This document shows positions 19,954-31,673 of a stretch of DNA of 64,000 nucleotides, piece by piece (positions within the stretch are counted from its first letter, which is position 1; the number at the start of each line of letters is the position of its first letter). The notes beneath the pieces are model-generated. The model searched no databases. It saw nothing but the letters and a program-made list of their open reading frames with translations, and was not told where the DNA came from. Made by a program: the position numbers and the translations under genes. Source of the stretch: Ectothiorhodospiraceae bacterium. GTDB lineage: Bacteria; Pseudomonadota; Gammaproteobacteria; Nitrococcales; Aquisalimonadaceae. The stretch is taken from positions 1 through 64,000 of the forward strand of contig PXAT01000138.1 in the NCBI GenBank assembly GCA_003565775.1, written 5' to 3'.

Positions 19954-20214
19954 TTGGCGAATACTCCCTCAGCACGCAAGCGGGCCGTCCAGGCCGACAA
20001 GCGCCGGTCGCGCAACAAGGCCCAGGGTTCCATGTTCCGGACCCGCCTCAAGAACGTGGTCAAAGCGATCAAGGCCGGTGACAAGGCGGCTGCCGAAGAG
20101 GCTTACAGGGCTGCGCTGCCGGTAATCGACCGGATGGCGAACAAGGGCCTGATCCACCGCAATAAGGCCGCCCGCCACAAGAGCCGGCTGAACCAGCATA
20201 TCCGGGCGCTTTAA
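19954..20214 (+). CDS. rpsT: 30S ribosomal protein S20 (TTG start codon)
   Basis: ANTPSARKRAVQADKRRSRNKAQGSMFRTRLKNVVKAI...; start codon in the sequence is ttg at 19954. Confidence 0.97.
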   Translation: MANTPSARKRAVQADKRRSRNKAQGSMFRTRLKNVVKAIKAGDKAAAEEAYRAALPVIDRMANKGLIHRNKAARHKSRLNQHIRAL

Positions 20215-20250
20215 TTTTCGGCGCACGGGAGCGGATGCGCTCCGATTAAA

Positions 20251-20282
20251 GGCCCCCTCGACGCAAGTCGCGGGGGTTTTTT
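20251..20282 (+). terminator. Rho-independent terminator after rpsT
   Basis: ccccctcgacgcaagtcgcggggg followed by tttttt. Confidence 0.8.
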
Positions 20283-20354
20283 GGTTTCAGGCACGAGGAA
20301 CGAGGTTGATGACTGTCGAACCCGTGTAACGTAAGACCTTAAGTCCCCCTTCCT

Positions 20355-22874
<2,520 letters not shown>

Positions 22875-22906
22875 ATAACTCCGGTTGGCCATTTTAGCCG
22901 ACACAA

Positions 22907-22936
22907 ACAAAAAACCCCGCCGGCGGCGGGGTTTTC
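22907..22936 (-). terminator. Rho-independent terminator of rplU-rpmA
   Basis: On the - strand: ccccgccgccggcgggg followed by ttttttgtttg. Confidence 0.85.
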
Positions 22937-22958
22937 GTCGTCAGCATCAGGGCCGAAC

Positions 22959-23219
22959 TCAGGCGTCTGCCTGAATGCTCACGACGCGGCGATTCTTCGG
23001 ACCCTTGCGCGCAAACACGACACGGCCGCCGACCTTGGCGAACAATGTGTGATCCCGACCCAGGCCGACACCTTCGCCGGCATGGAAATGGGTGCCGCGC
23101 TGGCGCACCAGGATGTTGCCCGCAAGCACTTCCTGACCGCCGAACCGCTTGACCCCGAGTCGTTTGCTCTCGGAATCGCGACCGTTGCGTGTACTGCCGC
23201 CTGCCTTTTTATGTGCCAT
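22959..23219 (-). CDS. rpmA: 50S ribosomal protein L27
   Basis: [48 protein letters not shown]. Confidence 0.98.
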   Translation of the reverse strand: MAHKKAGGSTRNGRDSESKRLGVKRFGGQEVLAGNILVRQRGTHFHAGEGVGLGRDHTLFAKVGGRVVFARKGPKNRRVVSIQADA

Positions 23220-23237
23220 CGCTGAAGTCCTCCGCGA

Positions 23238-23552
23238 TTAGCCGGCAGAAATGCCGGTGATCTTGATCTGGGTGTAGGGCTGACGATGCCCCTTGGTGCG
23301 CTTGTAGTTCTGGCGCCGCTTGAACTTGATGATGGTGATCTTGTCCGCCTTGGCGGTCGTCATCACTGTCGCGTCGACGCTGGCACCATCCAGCATGGGC
23401 GCGCCGACCTTGACGTCATCTCCGTCGGAAACCATCAAAACTTCGCCGAACTTGATGGAAGCACCATCCTCGGCGTCAAGCTTCTCCACACGCAGGACGT
23501 CGCCTTCGGAGACCCGATACTGCTTGCCTCCGGTCTTGATCACCGCATACAT
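23238..23552 (-). CDS. rplU: 50S ribosomal protein L21
   Basis: [28 protein letters not shown]...[25 protein letters not shown]. Confidence 0.98.
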   Translation of the reverse strand: MYAVIKTGGKQYRVSEGDVLRVEKLDAEDGASIKFGEVLMVSDGDDVKVGAPMLDGASVDATVMTTAKADKITIIKFKRRQNYKRTKGHRQPYTQIKITGISAG

Positions 23553-23599
23553 GATCTACTGTGCTCCATCAATTTGGGGACGGTTCGATAAGGGCGCGG

Positions 23600-23628
23600 A
23601 TGATAGCCGCTGCACCGCAGCAGGTCAA
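23600..23628 (-). promoter_or_regulatory. Sigma70 promoter for rplU
   Basis: On the - strand: TTGACC, 17-nt spacer, TATCAT. Confidence 0.7.
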
Positions 23629-23788
23629 ACCTGTTCAAGGGCAACAGGCTGGACGCTACCCGATGGCGCGTCTAATGTAGGCGCCGCCGCGTGGCCAAGC
23701 TGCAGCCGCACGTGAAGCCAGCGCACACAATGGGCCGCGGGTCGCCGCGAGTCCGGCAGCATGAGAGTCAGGAGCAACCCGGTAAGGC

Positions 23789-24757
23789 ATGAGCATCGAG
23801 AGCGCACGACAATTGCTGGCGACGGACATGGCGCAGGTGGACACGCTGATCCGCGAGCGACTGAATTCGGACGTGGTGCTGATCAATCAGCTCGGCGGCT
23901 ACATCGTCAACAGCGGTGGCAAGCGATTGCGGCCGATGCAGGTGCTGCTGGCAGCGGGTGCCTGCGGTTATCGCGGCGAGGCACACCACACGCTGGCTGC
24001 CGTGGTGGAGTTCATCCATACCGCAACCCTGCTGCATGACGACGTGGTGGACGGGTCGCAATTGCGCCGCGGTCGCGAAACCGCAAACCAGCTCTGGGGC
24101 AACGAGGCCAGCGTGCTGGTCGGAGATTTCCTCTACTCGCGCGCGTTCGAAATGATGGTCGATGTGGGCAACATGCAGGTCATGGCGATCATGGCCCGTA
24201 CCACCAACACCATCGCCGAGGGCGAAGTACTGCAATTGCTGCATGTTCACGACCCCGACACCAGCGAACAGCGCTACATGCAGGTGATCTACAGCAAGAC
24301 GGCGACCCTGTTCGAAGCGGCCTGTCGTCTAGGCGCGGTCGTGGCGGACCAGGACGCCGCCACGGAGCAGGCGCTGGCGGCCTACGGTCGCGAGCTGGGC
24401 ACCGCCTTCCAGCTGGTAGACGACGCCCTGGACTACGACGGCGCGGTCCAGGAAACCGGCAAGAACATCGGCGACGACCTGGCCGAGGGCAAGCCGACAA
24501 TGCCGCTGATCCATGCCATGCGCGAGGCCGGCGAGAACGATCGTCAGCTGCTGCGGAGCGCGATCGAAAGCGGTGGACTCGAGCGGATCGACGAGGTCAT
24601 GCGCGTGATTGAATCGACCCGGGCGATCACCTATACTCGCGCCCTCGCCAGGGAAGCGGCTGCTCGCGCAACCGGCCATCTGGCGAGTCTGCCACACAGT
24701 CCGTACCGTCAGGCCATGCAGGATCTGGCCGACTTCAGCGTACAACGACTGCAGTAA
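23789..24757 (+). CDS. ispB: Octaprenyl/polyprenyl diphosphate synthase
   Basis: GGKRLRPM, LLHDDVVD first Asp-rich motif, FQLVDDALDY second Asp-rich motif. Confidence 0.95.
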   Translation: MSIESARQLLATDMAQVDTLIRERLNSDVVLINQLGGYIVNSGGKRLRPMQVLLAAGACGYRGEAHHTLAAVVEFIHTATLLHDDVVDGSQLRRGRETANQLWGNEASVLVGDFLYSRAFEMMVDVGNMQVMAIMARTTNTIAEGEVLQLLHVHDPDTSEQRYMQVIYSKTATLFEAACRLGAVVADQDAATEQALAAYGRELGTAFQLVDDALDYDGAVQETGKNIGDDLAEGKPTMPLIHAMREAGENDRQLLRSAIESGGLERIDEVMRVIESTRAITYTRALAREAAARATGHLASLPHSPYRQAMQDLADFSVQRLQ

Positions 24758-24772
24758 GTGGTGACCCTCGGT

Positions 24773-24849
24773 CGGGGTGTAGCTCAGCCTGGTAGAGCAC
24801 TGTCTTCGGGAGGCAGGGGTCGGAGGTTCAAATCCTCTCACCCCGACCA
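24773..24849 (+). tRNA. tRNA-Pro (anticodon CGG), CCA encoded
   Basis: 77-nt cloverleaf: acceptor CGGGGTG/CACCCCG, D arm GCTC..GAGC, anticodon arm CTGTC-TTCGGGA-GGCAG, T arm GGAGG TTCAAAT CCTCT, ACCA. Confidence 0.95.
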
Positions 24850-24993
24850 TCTTTCAGTTTTCCCCGCTTCACGGATATCTGCCGCGGCGATGCGTCGGCG
24901 GCGTTCTGCTGCCAGCTCATGCTCGAAAGTGGTACTTGCGCACAGAATCGAAACCCCACCACGCCTAGCCTGACACTCTGAAACGGTCAGGGT

Positions 24994-25011
24994 TTGGCCA
25001 ATCGGATGCTT
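24994..25011 (+). promoter_or_regulatory. Candidate sigma54 (-24/-12) promoter upstream of pilB
   Basis: TTGGCCAA-TCGG-ATGCTT; GG and GC are 12 nt apart, about 75 nt upstream of the pilB start. Confidence 0.35.
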
Positions 25012-25084
25012 CTTGTAAAATCCGTTACGGGGTCGCATGCCGGCCCGCCCAGCCCTGCGGCGCTTGAAGGATAACGACTACACG

Positions 25085-26800
25085 ATGGCAACTCCGTCTC
25101 CCAGCACACGACTCAGCGGGCTCGCCGGGCGTCTGGTCCGCGACGGCTTCCTCGGCGAGGACGTCGCGCGCACGGCCGCTGACGACGCGCGTAAAGCGGG
25201 ACAGACCCTGGTAGCAACACTGGTCGAGGCACGGCAGCTGGCGCCGGCCGACCTGGCAACGGCAGCGTCCGACGAGTTCGGTGTGCCGCTGTTCGACATC
25301 AACGCCATGGAGCCGGATCCGGCGATCACCAGCCTGGTCAGCGAGAAGCTGATCCGCCACCACCAGGCCCTGCCGATGTTCAAGCGCGGCAAGCGCCTTT
25401 TCGTGGCGGTCGCCGACCCGACCAACCTCGATGCCCTGGACGAATTCAAGTTCCACTGCGGCCTGAATACCGATCCGGTGCTGGTGGAGCACGACAAGCT
25501 GCTGCGCCTGATCGACCGCGCCATGGTGGCGGCCGACAGCGGATTCGAGACCGAAGAACTGGACGAGGATCTGGAAAACCTCTCCACCACCGGCGGCGAA
25601 GAAGACAACGAGCCGGACATCACCCGTGCCGACGCCGACGATGCGCCGGTGGTTCGCTTCGTTAACAAGGTGCTGGTGGACGCGATCAAACGCGGCGCCT
25701 CGGACATTCATTTCGAGCCCTACGAAAAGAGCTTCCGGGTGCGTTACCGGCAGGACGGTATCCTGCACTCCGTCGCCAGCCCGCCGATCGGTCTGGCGCC
25801 GCGCATCGCCGCGCGGGTCAAGGTCATGTCCCGCATGGACATCGCCGAGCGCCGGGTGCCGCAGGACGGTCGCATCAAGATGAACCTGTCGCGGACCAAG
25901 GCCATCGATTTTCGTGTCAGCAGTTGCCCGACCCTGTACGGCGAAAAGCTGGTTCTGCGTATTCTCGACTCCAGCGCCGCAATGATGGGGATCGACCAGC
26001 TCGGTTACGCGCCGGATCAGAAAAAACAGTTCATGGACGCGATCCACAAGCCCTACGGCATGGTGCTGGTCACCGGCCCCACCGGCAGCGGCAAGACCGT
26101 GTCGCTGTATACCGCGCTGAATATCCTCAATACCGACGATCGCAACATTTCCACGGTCGAGGATCCGGTGGAAATCAACCTGGCGGGTATCAACCAGGTC
26201 AATCTCAACGTCAAGGCGGGACTGACCTTCGCCAAGGCCCTGCGCGCCTTTCTGCGCCAGGATCCGGACATCATCATGGTCGGCGAAATCCGCGACCTGG
26301 AAACCGCGGAAATCGCGATCAAGGCCGCACAGACGGGCCATTTGGTGCTGTCGACCCTGCACACCAACGATGCACCGCAGACCCTCACCCGCCTGGCCAA
26401 CATGGGCGTACCGCCCTACAACATCGCCTCCGCCGTCAATCTGATCATCGCCCAGCGGCTGGCACGTAGGCTTTGCACGCAATGCAAGAAACCCGTGGAG
26501 ATCCCGCGGGAGGCCTTGCTGGAAGAAGGCTTTACCGAGGATGAAGTGGACGACCTGACGATCTACGCGCCGGAAGGCTGCGACCAGTGCACGATGGGCT
26601 ACAAGGGTCGCGTCGGGATCTATCAGGTGATGCCTGTCTCCGATGCCATGGGCCGCATCATCATGGAAGGCGGCAATGCCATGCAGCTGGAAGATCAGGC
26701 GACCAAGGAAGGAATCCGCGACCTGCGGCGCTCCGGCCTGATGAAGGTCAAGGATGGCATGACCAGCCTTGAGGAAATCAACCGCGTTACCAAGGACTGA
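25085..26800 (+). CDS. pilB: Type IV pilus assembly ATPase PilB
   Basis: Walker A GPTGSGKTVSLYTAL, ASDIHFEP, VGEIRDLETAEIAIKAAQTGHLVLSTLHTNDA, zinc site CTQCKK..CDQC. Confidence 0.96.
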   Translation: MATPSPSTRLSGLAGRLVRDGFLGEDVARTAADDARKAGQTLVATLVEARQLAPADLATAASDEFGVPLFDINAMEPDPAITSLVSEKLIRHHQALPMFKRGKRLFVAVADPTNLDALDEFKFHCGLNTDPVLVEHDKLLRLIDRAMVAADSGFETEELDEDLENLSTTGGEEDNEPDITRADADDAPVVRFVNKVLVDAIKRGASDIHFEPYEKSFRVRYRQDGILHSVASPPIGLAPRIAARVKVMSRMDIAERRVPQDGRIKMNLSRTKAIDFRVSSCPTLYGEKLVLRILDSSAAMMGIDQLGYAPDQKKQFMDAIHKPYGMVLVTGPTGSGKTVSLYTALNILNTDDRNISTVEDPVEINLAGINQVNLNVKAGLTFAKALRAFLRQDPDIIMVGEIRDLETAEIAIKAAQTGHLVLSTLHTNDAPQTLTRLANMGVPPYNIASAVNLIIAQRLARRLCTQCKKPVEIPREALLEEGFTEDEVDDLTIYAPEGCDQCTMGYKGRVGIYQVMPVSDAMGRIIMEGGNAMQLEDQATKEGIRDLRRSGLMKVKDGMTSLEEINRVTKD

Positions 26801-26854
26801 CGGCTGGACAGGGTCGCACTGGCGTGACCCTGAACGAATACGGGCTCGGCACTC

Positions 26855-28075
26855 ATGGCAGCGAAAGCAAAAAAGATACCGACCTTCGTCTGGGTCGGCA
26901 AGGACAAGCGCGGATCAAAGGTCAAGGGCGAATCCCAGGCGGACAACGTCACCCTGATGAAGGCCGAATTGCGCCGTCAGGGAATTGCGCCGAAAACCGT
27001 GCGCAAGAAGTCCGCCTCGCTGTTCGGCAAGCGCAAGAAGAAGATCACCGCCGGCGACATCGCCGTCTTCAGTCGCCAACTCGCGACCATGATGAGCGCC
27101 GGCGTGCCCATGGTGCAGGGCCTGGACATCGTCGGGCGCGGCCATGACAACCCGGCGATGCAGGATCTGGTGCTGAAGATCAAGTCGGATGTCGAAGGCG
27201 GCACCAATCTAAGTCAGGCGCTGGCGCAACATCCCCGTCATTTCAACGAACTGTTCTGCAATCTGGTGGAAGCCGGCGAGGCGGCAGGTGTTCTCGACAC
27301 CCTGCTGGACAAGCTCGCGACCTACCTGGAAAAAACCGAATCGATCAAGAAGAAGATCAAGAAGGCGCTGTTCTATCCGGCCGCCGTCGTCGTCGTCGCC
27401 TTTCTGGTCACCGCGATCCTGCTGATCTTCGTCGTGCCGCAGTTCGAGAGCCTGTTCCGCGGCTTCGGCGCCGACCTGCCGGTGTTCACCCGGTTCGTGG
27501 TCAATCTGTCCGAATTCTTCCAGAGTTACTGGTACATCATCTTCGGTGTGGTCATCGGGCTCGGCGTGGCGTTCGCCGAGGGACGCAAGCGATCGCGAAA
27601 ATTCGTTCGTCTGGTGGATCGCCTGGCACTGAAGATCCCGGTGATCGGCACGATTCTGGAAAAGGCCGCCATTGCCCGATATGCGCGCACCCTGTCGACC
27701 ATGTTCGCCGCCGGCGTCCCGCTGGTGGAAGCGCTGGAATCGGTCTCCGGTGCCACCGGCAACGTGGTGTTCCAGGAAGGTGTTCTGGTCATGCGCGATC
27801 AGGTCGCCAGCGGCCAGCAACTGCAGAGCGCGATGAAACTGTCCAATCTGTTCCCCAACATGGTGGTGCAGATGACGGCCATCGGCGAGGAATCGGGCTC
27901 GCTGGATACCATGCTGGCCAAGGTTGCGGACTTTTACGAAGAAGAAGTGGACAACATGATCGACAGCCTCAGCAGTCTGCTGGAGCCAATGATCATGGTG
28001 GTGCTCGGCGTGCTCGTCGGCGGCCTGGTCATCGCCATGTATCTGCCGATCTTCCAGATGGGTCAGGTCATCTGA
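26855..28075 (+). CDS. pilC: Type IV pilus inner-membrane platform protein PilC
   Basis: T2SSF repeats: FSRQLATMMSAGVPMVQGLDIV; ARTLSTMFAAGVPLVEALESV; C-term YLPIFQMGQVI. Confidence 0.96.
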   Translation: MAAKAKKIPTFVWVGKDKRGSKVKGESQADNVTLMKAELRRQGIAPKTVRKKSASLFGKRKKKITAGDIAVFSRQLATMMSAGVPMVQGLDIVGRGHDNPAMQDLVLKIKSDVEGGTNLSQALAQHPRHFNELFCNLVEAGEAAGVLDTLLDKLATYLEKTESIKKKIKKALFYPAAVVVVAFLVTAILLIFVVPQFESLFRGFGADLPVFTRFVVNLSEFFQSYWYIIFGVVIGLGVAFAEGRKRSRKFVRLVDRLALKIPVIGTILEKAAIARYARTLSTMFAAGVPLVEALESVSGATGNVVFQEGVLVMRDQVASGQQLQSAMKLSNLFPNMVVQMTAIGEESGSLDTMLAKVADFYEEEVDNMIDSLSSLLEPMIMVVLGVLVGGLVIAMYLPIFQMGQVI

Positions 28076-28100
28076 TGACGCTTCGCTGCCACTGTCCGAC

Positions 28101-28979
28101 ATGCTGCTGAATCCGGCCGCCTGGCCGGAGCCGCCCCTGCCACTGCTGCTTGCAGGCGCCACCCTGATCGGCCTGCTGATCGGCAGCTTTCTGAATGTCG
28201 TGATTCTCCGCCTGCCGCGCATGATGGAACGCGAGTGGCAGATGGGTGCGCGCGAGATTCTCGGCCTGGAACCGGCAGCGGATGAGCCCCTGAGTCTGTC
28301 CCGCCCGGCCTCGCACTGCCCACAGTGCCGGCACCGCATCCGCGCCTGGGAGAATATCCCGCTGCTCAGCTGGCTGCTGCTGCGCGGACGTTGCAGCCAG
28401 TGTGGCACTGCAATCCCGTTGCGTTACCCGCTGGTCGAGGGCATCACCGGACTGCTGTCCCTGATCGTCGCCCTGCAGTTCGGCTGGAGCGTGGAACTGT
28501 TACCGGCACTGCTGCTGACCTGGGCGCTGATCGCCCTGTCCGGCATCGATCTGGATCACCAACTGCTGCCCGACAGCATCACCCTGCCCCTGCTTTGGCT
28601 GGGTCTGCTGCTGAGTCTGGTACCGGTCTTCGCGCCCGACCCGGGCACTGCGATCATCGGCGCCGCGGCCGGCTACCTCAGTCTCTGGGCCGTGTTTCAC
28701 GCCTTCCGCCTGGTCACCGGCAAGGAGGGCATGGGCTACGGTGACTTCAAGCTGCTGGCGGCGCTTGGCGCCTGGCTCGGCTGGACCGCACTGCCGATGA
28801 TCATTCTGCTGTCGGCGCTGGTTGGTGCCGCCGCCGGCATCGCGATGATTCTGCTGCTGGGGCGGGACCGGCAGTTGCCGATTCCGTTCGGCCCCTACCT
28901 TGCCGGTGCCGGCTGGCTTGCCCTAGTCTGGGGCGACAGCCTGACCAATGCCTATTTCCGTTGGGCGGGCATCGCCTGA
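28101..28979 (+). CDS. pilD: Prepilin peptidase/N-methyltransferase
   Basis: GSFLNVVILRLPRMMEREW, CPQC..CSQC cysteines, GIDLDHQLLPD, KEGMGYGDFKLLAALGAW. Confidence 0.96.
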   Translation: MLLNPAAWPEPPLPLLLAGATLIGLLIGSFLNVVILRLPRMMEREWQMGAREILGLEPAADEPLSLSRPASHCPQCRHRIRAWENIPLLSWLLLRGRCSQCGTAIPLRYPLVEGITGLLSLIVALQFGWSVELLPALLLTWALIALSGIDLDHQLLPDSITLPLLWLGLLLSLVPVFAPDPGTAIIGAAAGYLSLWAVFHAFRLVTGKEGMGYGDFKLLAALGAWLGWTALPMIILLSALVGAAAGIAMILLLGRDRQLPIPFGPYLAGAGWLALVWGDSLTNAYFRWAGIA

Positions 28980-28997
28980 GCGGCGTCTGCGCGGATA

Positions 28998-29642
28998 ATG
29001 ACCATGCTCGTGATTGGCCTGACCGGCGGCATTGCCAGCGGCAAGACGACCGTCTCCGATCGATTCGCCGCCCTCGGCGTGCCGGTGATCGACACCGACC
29101 GGATCGCCCGTGAGGTAGTCGCACCGGGCACTGAAGGCCTGCACCGGCTGGTGCAGGCATTCGGCAGCGGGGTCCTGCTTGCCGATGGTCAGCTCGACCG
29201 CGGTGCGTTGCGGCAGCGGGTCTTTTCAGACCCGGCCGAACGCGGTCGGCTCGAAGGAATCCTTCACCCGCTGATACGCGAGACCGCGCTGGCACGGCTG
29301 GCGGCGCTCGACGCGCCGTATGCCATCGTGGTCGTGCCGCTGCTGCTGGAGACCGATTTCCACACTCTGGTGCAGCGCATCCTCGTGGTCGACGCCGAAG
29401 AGCACCTGCAACGCCGACGGCTTCAGGAGCGCGACGGCTGCAGTGCTGAGGAGGCCGGGCGGATTCTGGCTGCGCAAGCCTCGCGCCGGCGCCGGCGGCA
29501 GGCAGCCAATGACATCCTGTGCAACAATGACGACCTCGACGCGCTGGACCGGCAGATCCGCGAACTGCACCGCCGGTATCTGACGCTGGCTGCAGCAGCG
29601 GACGGTTCGGTCGACGACCACTGCAGGACAGGACAGAACTGA
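28998..29642 (+). CDS. coaE: Dephospho-CoA kinase
   Basis: VIGLTGGIASGKTTVSDRFAALGVPVIDTDRIAREVV. Confidence 0.96.
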   Translation: MTMLVIGLTGGIASGKTTVSDRFAALGVPVIDTDRIAREVVAPGTEGLHRLVQAFGSGVLLADGQLDRGALRQRVFSDPAERGRLEGILHPLIRETALARLAALDAPYAIVVVPLLLETDFHTLVQRILVVDAEEHLQRRRLQERDGCSAEEAGRILAAQASRRRRRQAANDILCNNDDLDALDRQIRELHRRYLTLAAAADGSVDDHCRTGQN

Positions 29643-30460
29643 TGGACGGCACCGTGACAAGCGACCCCCGGCACAGCACGCAGGCGGACACCACCGCCAG
29701 CATCATGTTCGAGCAACCGCTGAACGAGCGGTATCGCACGATCATGCGACTGGAAACCCTGTTTCGTCAGGCCGAATTCGGAATCCACGGCGACGGGGAA
29801 TGGCATAGCCGACTGGCCATCGAGACACTGGCCAGCATCCTCGAGGTGCTGGCGCGCGGTGACCTGCGTTCGGAGATCATCAAGGAACTCGAACGGGTCA
29901 GTGGTGTGCTTACCCAACTCGGCGACCGGCCCGGCGTTGACGGTGACCGTGTGTACTACTTCGTGAACCAGTGCACCGATATCGTCGACCGGCTTCGCTC
30001 CCTGCCCGGTCAGCTCGGCAGCTCGCTGCGACGCGACGAAATGCTCAACTCGGTAATCCAGCGCAGTGGCATTGCCGGCGGAACCTGCGGCTTCGATCTC
30101 CCGGCTTACCATCACTGGCTGCAGCAGCCGGCCCAGCGCAGACGCCAGGCACTGGAAGACTGGTATGCGGTCCTGGACGGCCTGCGTCAGGCCTGCGACC
30201 TGCTGCTGCAGCTGATTCGGGACAGCGCCATGCCGCAGAGCCACACCGCCATCGACGGCATCTATCAGCGCAACCTGGAGCGGGGTACCAGCGTCCAGCT
30301 GGTCAGCGTGGAATTGCCGGCCGACACACCCTGGTTTGCCGAGATCAGCGGCAACAAGCATTTCGTGACAGTGCGCTTCATGGAAACCGGGGGCGACCAG
30401 GAACGTGCGTCGCAGACTGACCGCGACGTGGAATTCATACTCCGCTGCTGCACGCTCTGA
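29642..30460 (+). CDS. zapD: Cell division protein ZapD
   Basis: [33 protein letters not shown]. Start may be 29642 or 29705. Confidence 0.93.
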   Translation: MDGTVTSDPRHSTQADTTASIMFEQPLNERYRTIMRLETLFRQAEFGIHGDGEWHSRLAIETLASILEVLARGDLRSEIIKELERVSGVLTQLGDRPGVDGDRVYYFVNQCTDIVDRLRSLPGQLGSSLRRDEMLNSVIQRSGIAGGTCGFDLPAYHHWLQQPAQRRRQALEDWYAVLDGLRQACDLLLQLIRDSAMPQSHTAIDGIYQRNLERGTSVQLVSVELPADTPWFAEISGNKHFVTVRFMETGGDQERASQTDRDVEFILRCCTL

Positions 30461-30461
30461 C

Positions 30462-30683
30462 ATGACCCGCAAACAGTTCGTCCATTGCCCCACCTGCCGC
30501 CGCTCGGTGGCCTGGAACCCTGAACTCTCGCCGTGGCGCCCGTTCTGCAGCGAGCGCTGCAAAATGACAGACCTGGGTGCCTGGTTCAGCGAGGAAAACA
30601 CGATTCCCGGCGTGGAACTGCCGGAAGAGCTGATCGAGGAGTTCCGCGAGGACGGGACGGGGACTGATCGCCGGGAAGAGTGA
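30462..30683 (+). CDS. yacG: DNA gyrase inhibitor YacG (zinc-binding)
   Basis: [12 protein letters not shown]...[25 protein letters not shown]. Confidence 0.95.
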   Translation: MTRKQFVHCPTCRRSVAWNPELSPWRPFCSERCKMTDLGAWFSEENTIPGVELPEELIEEFREDGTGTDRREE

Positions 30684-30689
30684 GTGCCG

Positions 30690-31673
30690 TCAGGCCTTGA
30701 GGGCCGCCGGCCACAACCCGCGGATCGCGGCCACCCCTTGTGCGCCATGCTGCCTGGCCGGCACCATTTGGGCCGGTGACAGACCACCCAGCGCGAACAC
30801 CGGCAGGGGCGCATCCCGCGTGAGTTGCGAAAAACGGTCGAACCCCAGCACCGTTGCACCCGGGTGTGTGCCTGTCGCGAGCACCGGTCCGAGCACCGCA
30901 AAGTCCAGCCCCAGGGCCGCCGCCTGCTGCAACTCCGCCGCGTCATGGCAGGAGGCCGCAACACGACAACCGGCAGGCAGTAGCGGACGCCGTGTCAGTG
31001 CACGCAGGCGCGCAGCGGTCAGATGGACGCCCAGGCCCAGTTCCGCCGCCAGAGCCGGCGGCGCATTCAACAGGATTTCCACACCGCTGCCGTGCAGCAG
31101 CTCGCTGACCCGGATGGCCAGTTCCGCGTAAGCCATCGACCCCAGGCTGTGGGCCCGCAACTGAAGCAGTCGAATACCGCCGCTGGCCACTGCCCGCTCA
31201 AGCGTTGTCAGGAACGGCGCCGGGTCGGACCCGGGTTCCGGCGTGATCAGGTAACGGTCGGGCAACTGTACGGCGGTGACAATGGGCGCATTGGCTGCGG
31301 GAAAAGAGAGATCGTTCAGCGCCGCCGGCGCCACCCAGCGCAACGCCTGGCCCTCGCAGGCCCGAGGCTCGCCATGGAAGTCGCTGACCGACCAGACCTC
31401 GAGCACGACGCGCTTGTCGGGATAAGCCCAGGGGATCCGGATCAGTGGCTCGGCGGATACGACGCGAATACCCAGCTCCTCGGCCAGCTCGCGCTGCAGC
31501 GCCTGACGACCACTCTCACCGGCTTCCAGCTTGCCACCGGGGAACTCCCACAGACCGCCCTGATGCAGATGGGAAGGCCGCCGACTGATCAGAATTCGGC
31601 CATCCGCGCCGTAGATGACGGCGGCCGCGACGGCAATGCCGTCGCCGGTGACCTCAGGTACGGTATTCGGCAT
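30690..31673 (-). CDS. Nudix hydrolase (MutT) with C-terminal thiamine-phosphate-synthase-like domain
   Basis: Nudix box GGKLEAGESGRQALQRELAEELGI; C-terminal RYLITPEP...LLQLRAHSL...FAVLGPVLATGTHPG..FALGGLSPAQM..GAQGVAAIRGLW. Confidence 0.9.
   Translation of the reverse strand: MPNTVPEVTGDGIAVAAAVIYGADGRILISRRPSHLHQGGLWEFPGGKLEAGESGRQALQRELAEELGIRVVSAEPLIRIPWAYPDKRVVLEVWSVSDFHGEPRACEGQALRWVAPAALNDLSFPAANAPIVTAVQLPDRYLITPEPGSDPAPFLTTLERAVASGGIRLLQLRAHSLGSMAYAELAIRVSELLHGSGVEILLNAPPALAAELGLGVHLTAARLRALTRRPLLPAGCRVAASCHDAAELQQAAALGLDFAVLGPVLATGTHPGATVLGFDRFSQLTRDAPLPVFALGGLSPAQMVPARQHGAQGVAAIRGLWPAALKA

Noticed and set aside
24773-24860. tRNA-Pro 3' end as an integration site for a mobile element
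   Set aside because: No integrase, no repeated 3' tRNA fragment and only core genes downstream.
25025-26482. 485-codon - strand ORF opposite pilB
   Set aside because: Antisense shadow of pilB; composition not protein-like.
29423-30964. 513-codon - strand ORF opposite coaE/zapD
   Set aside because: Shadow ORF spanning several real genes on the other strand.
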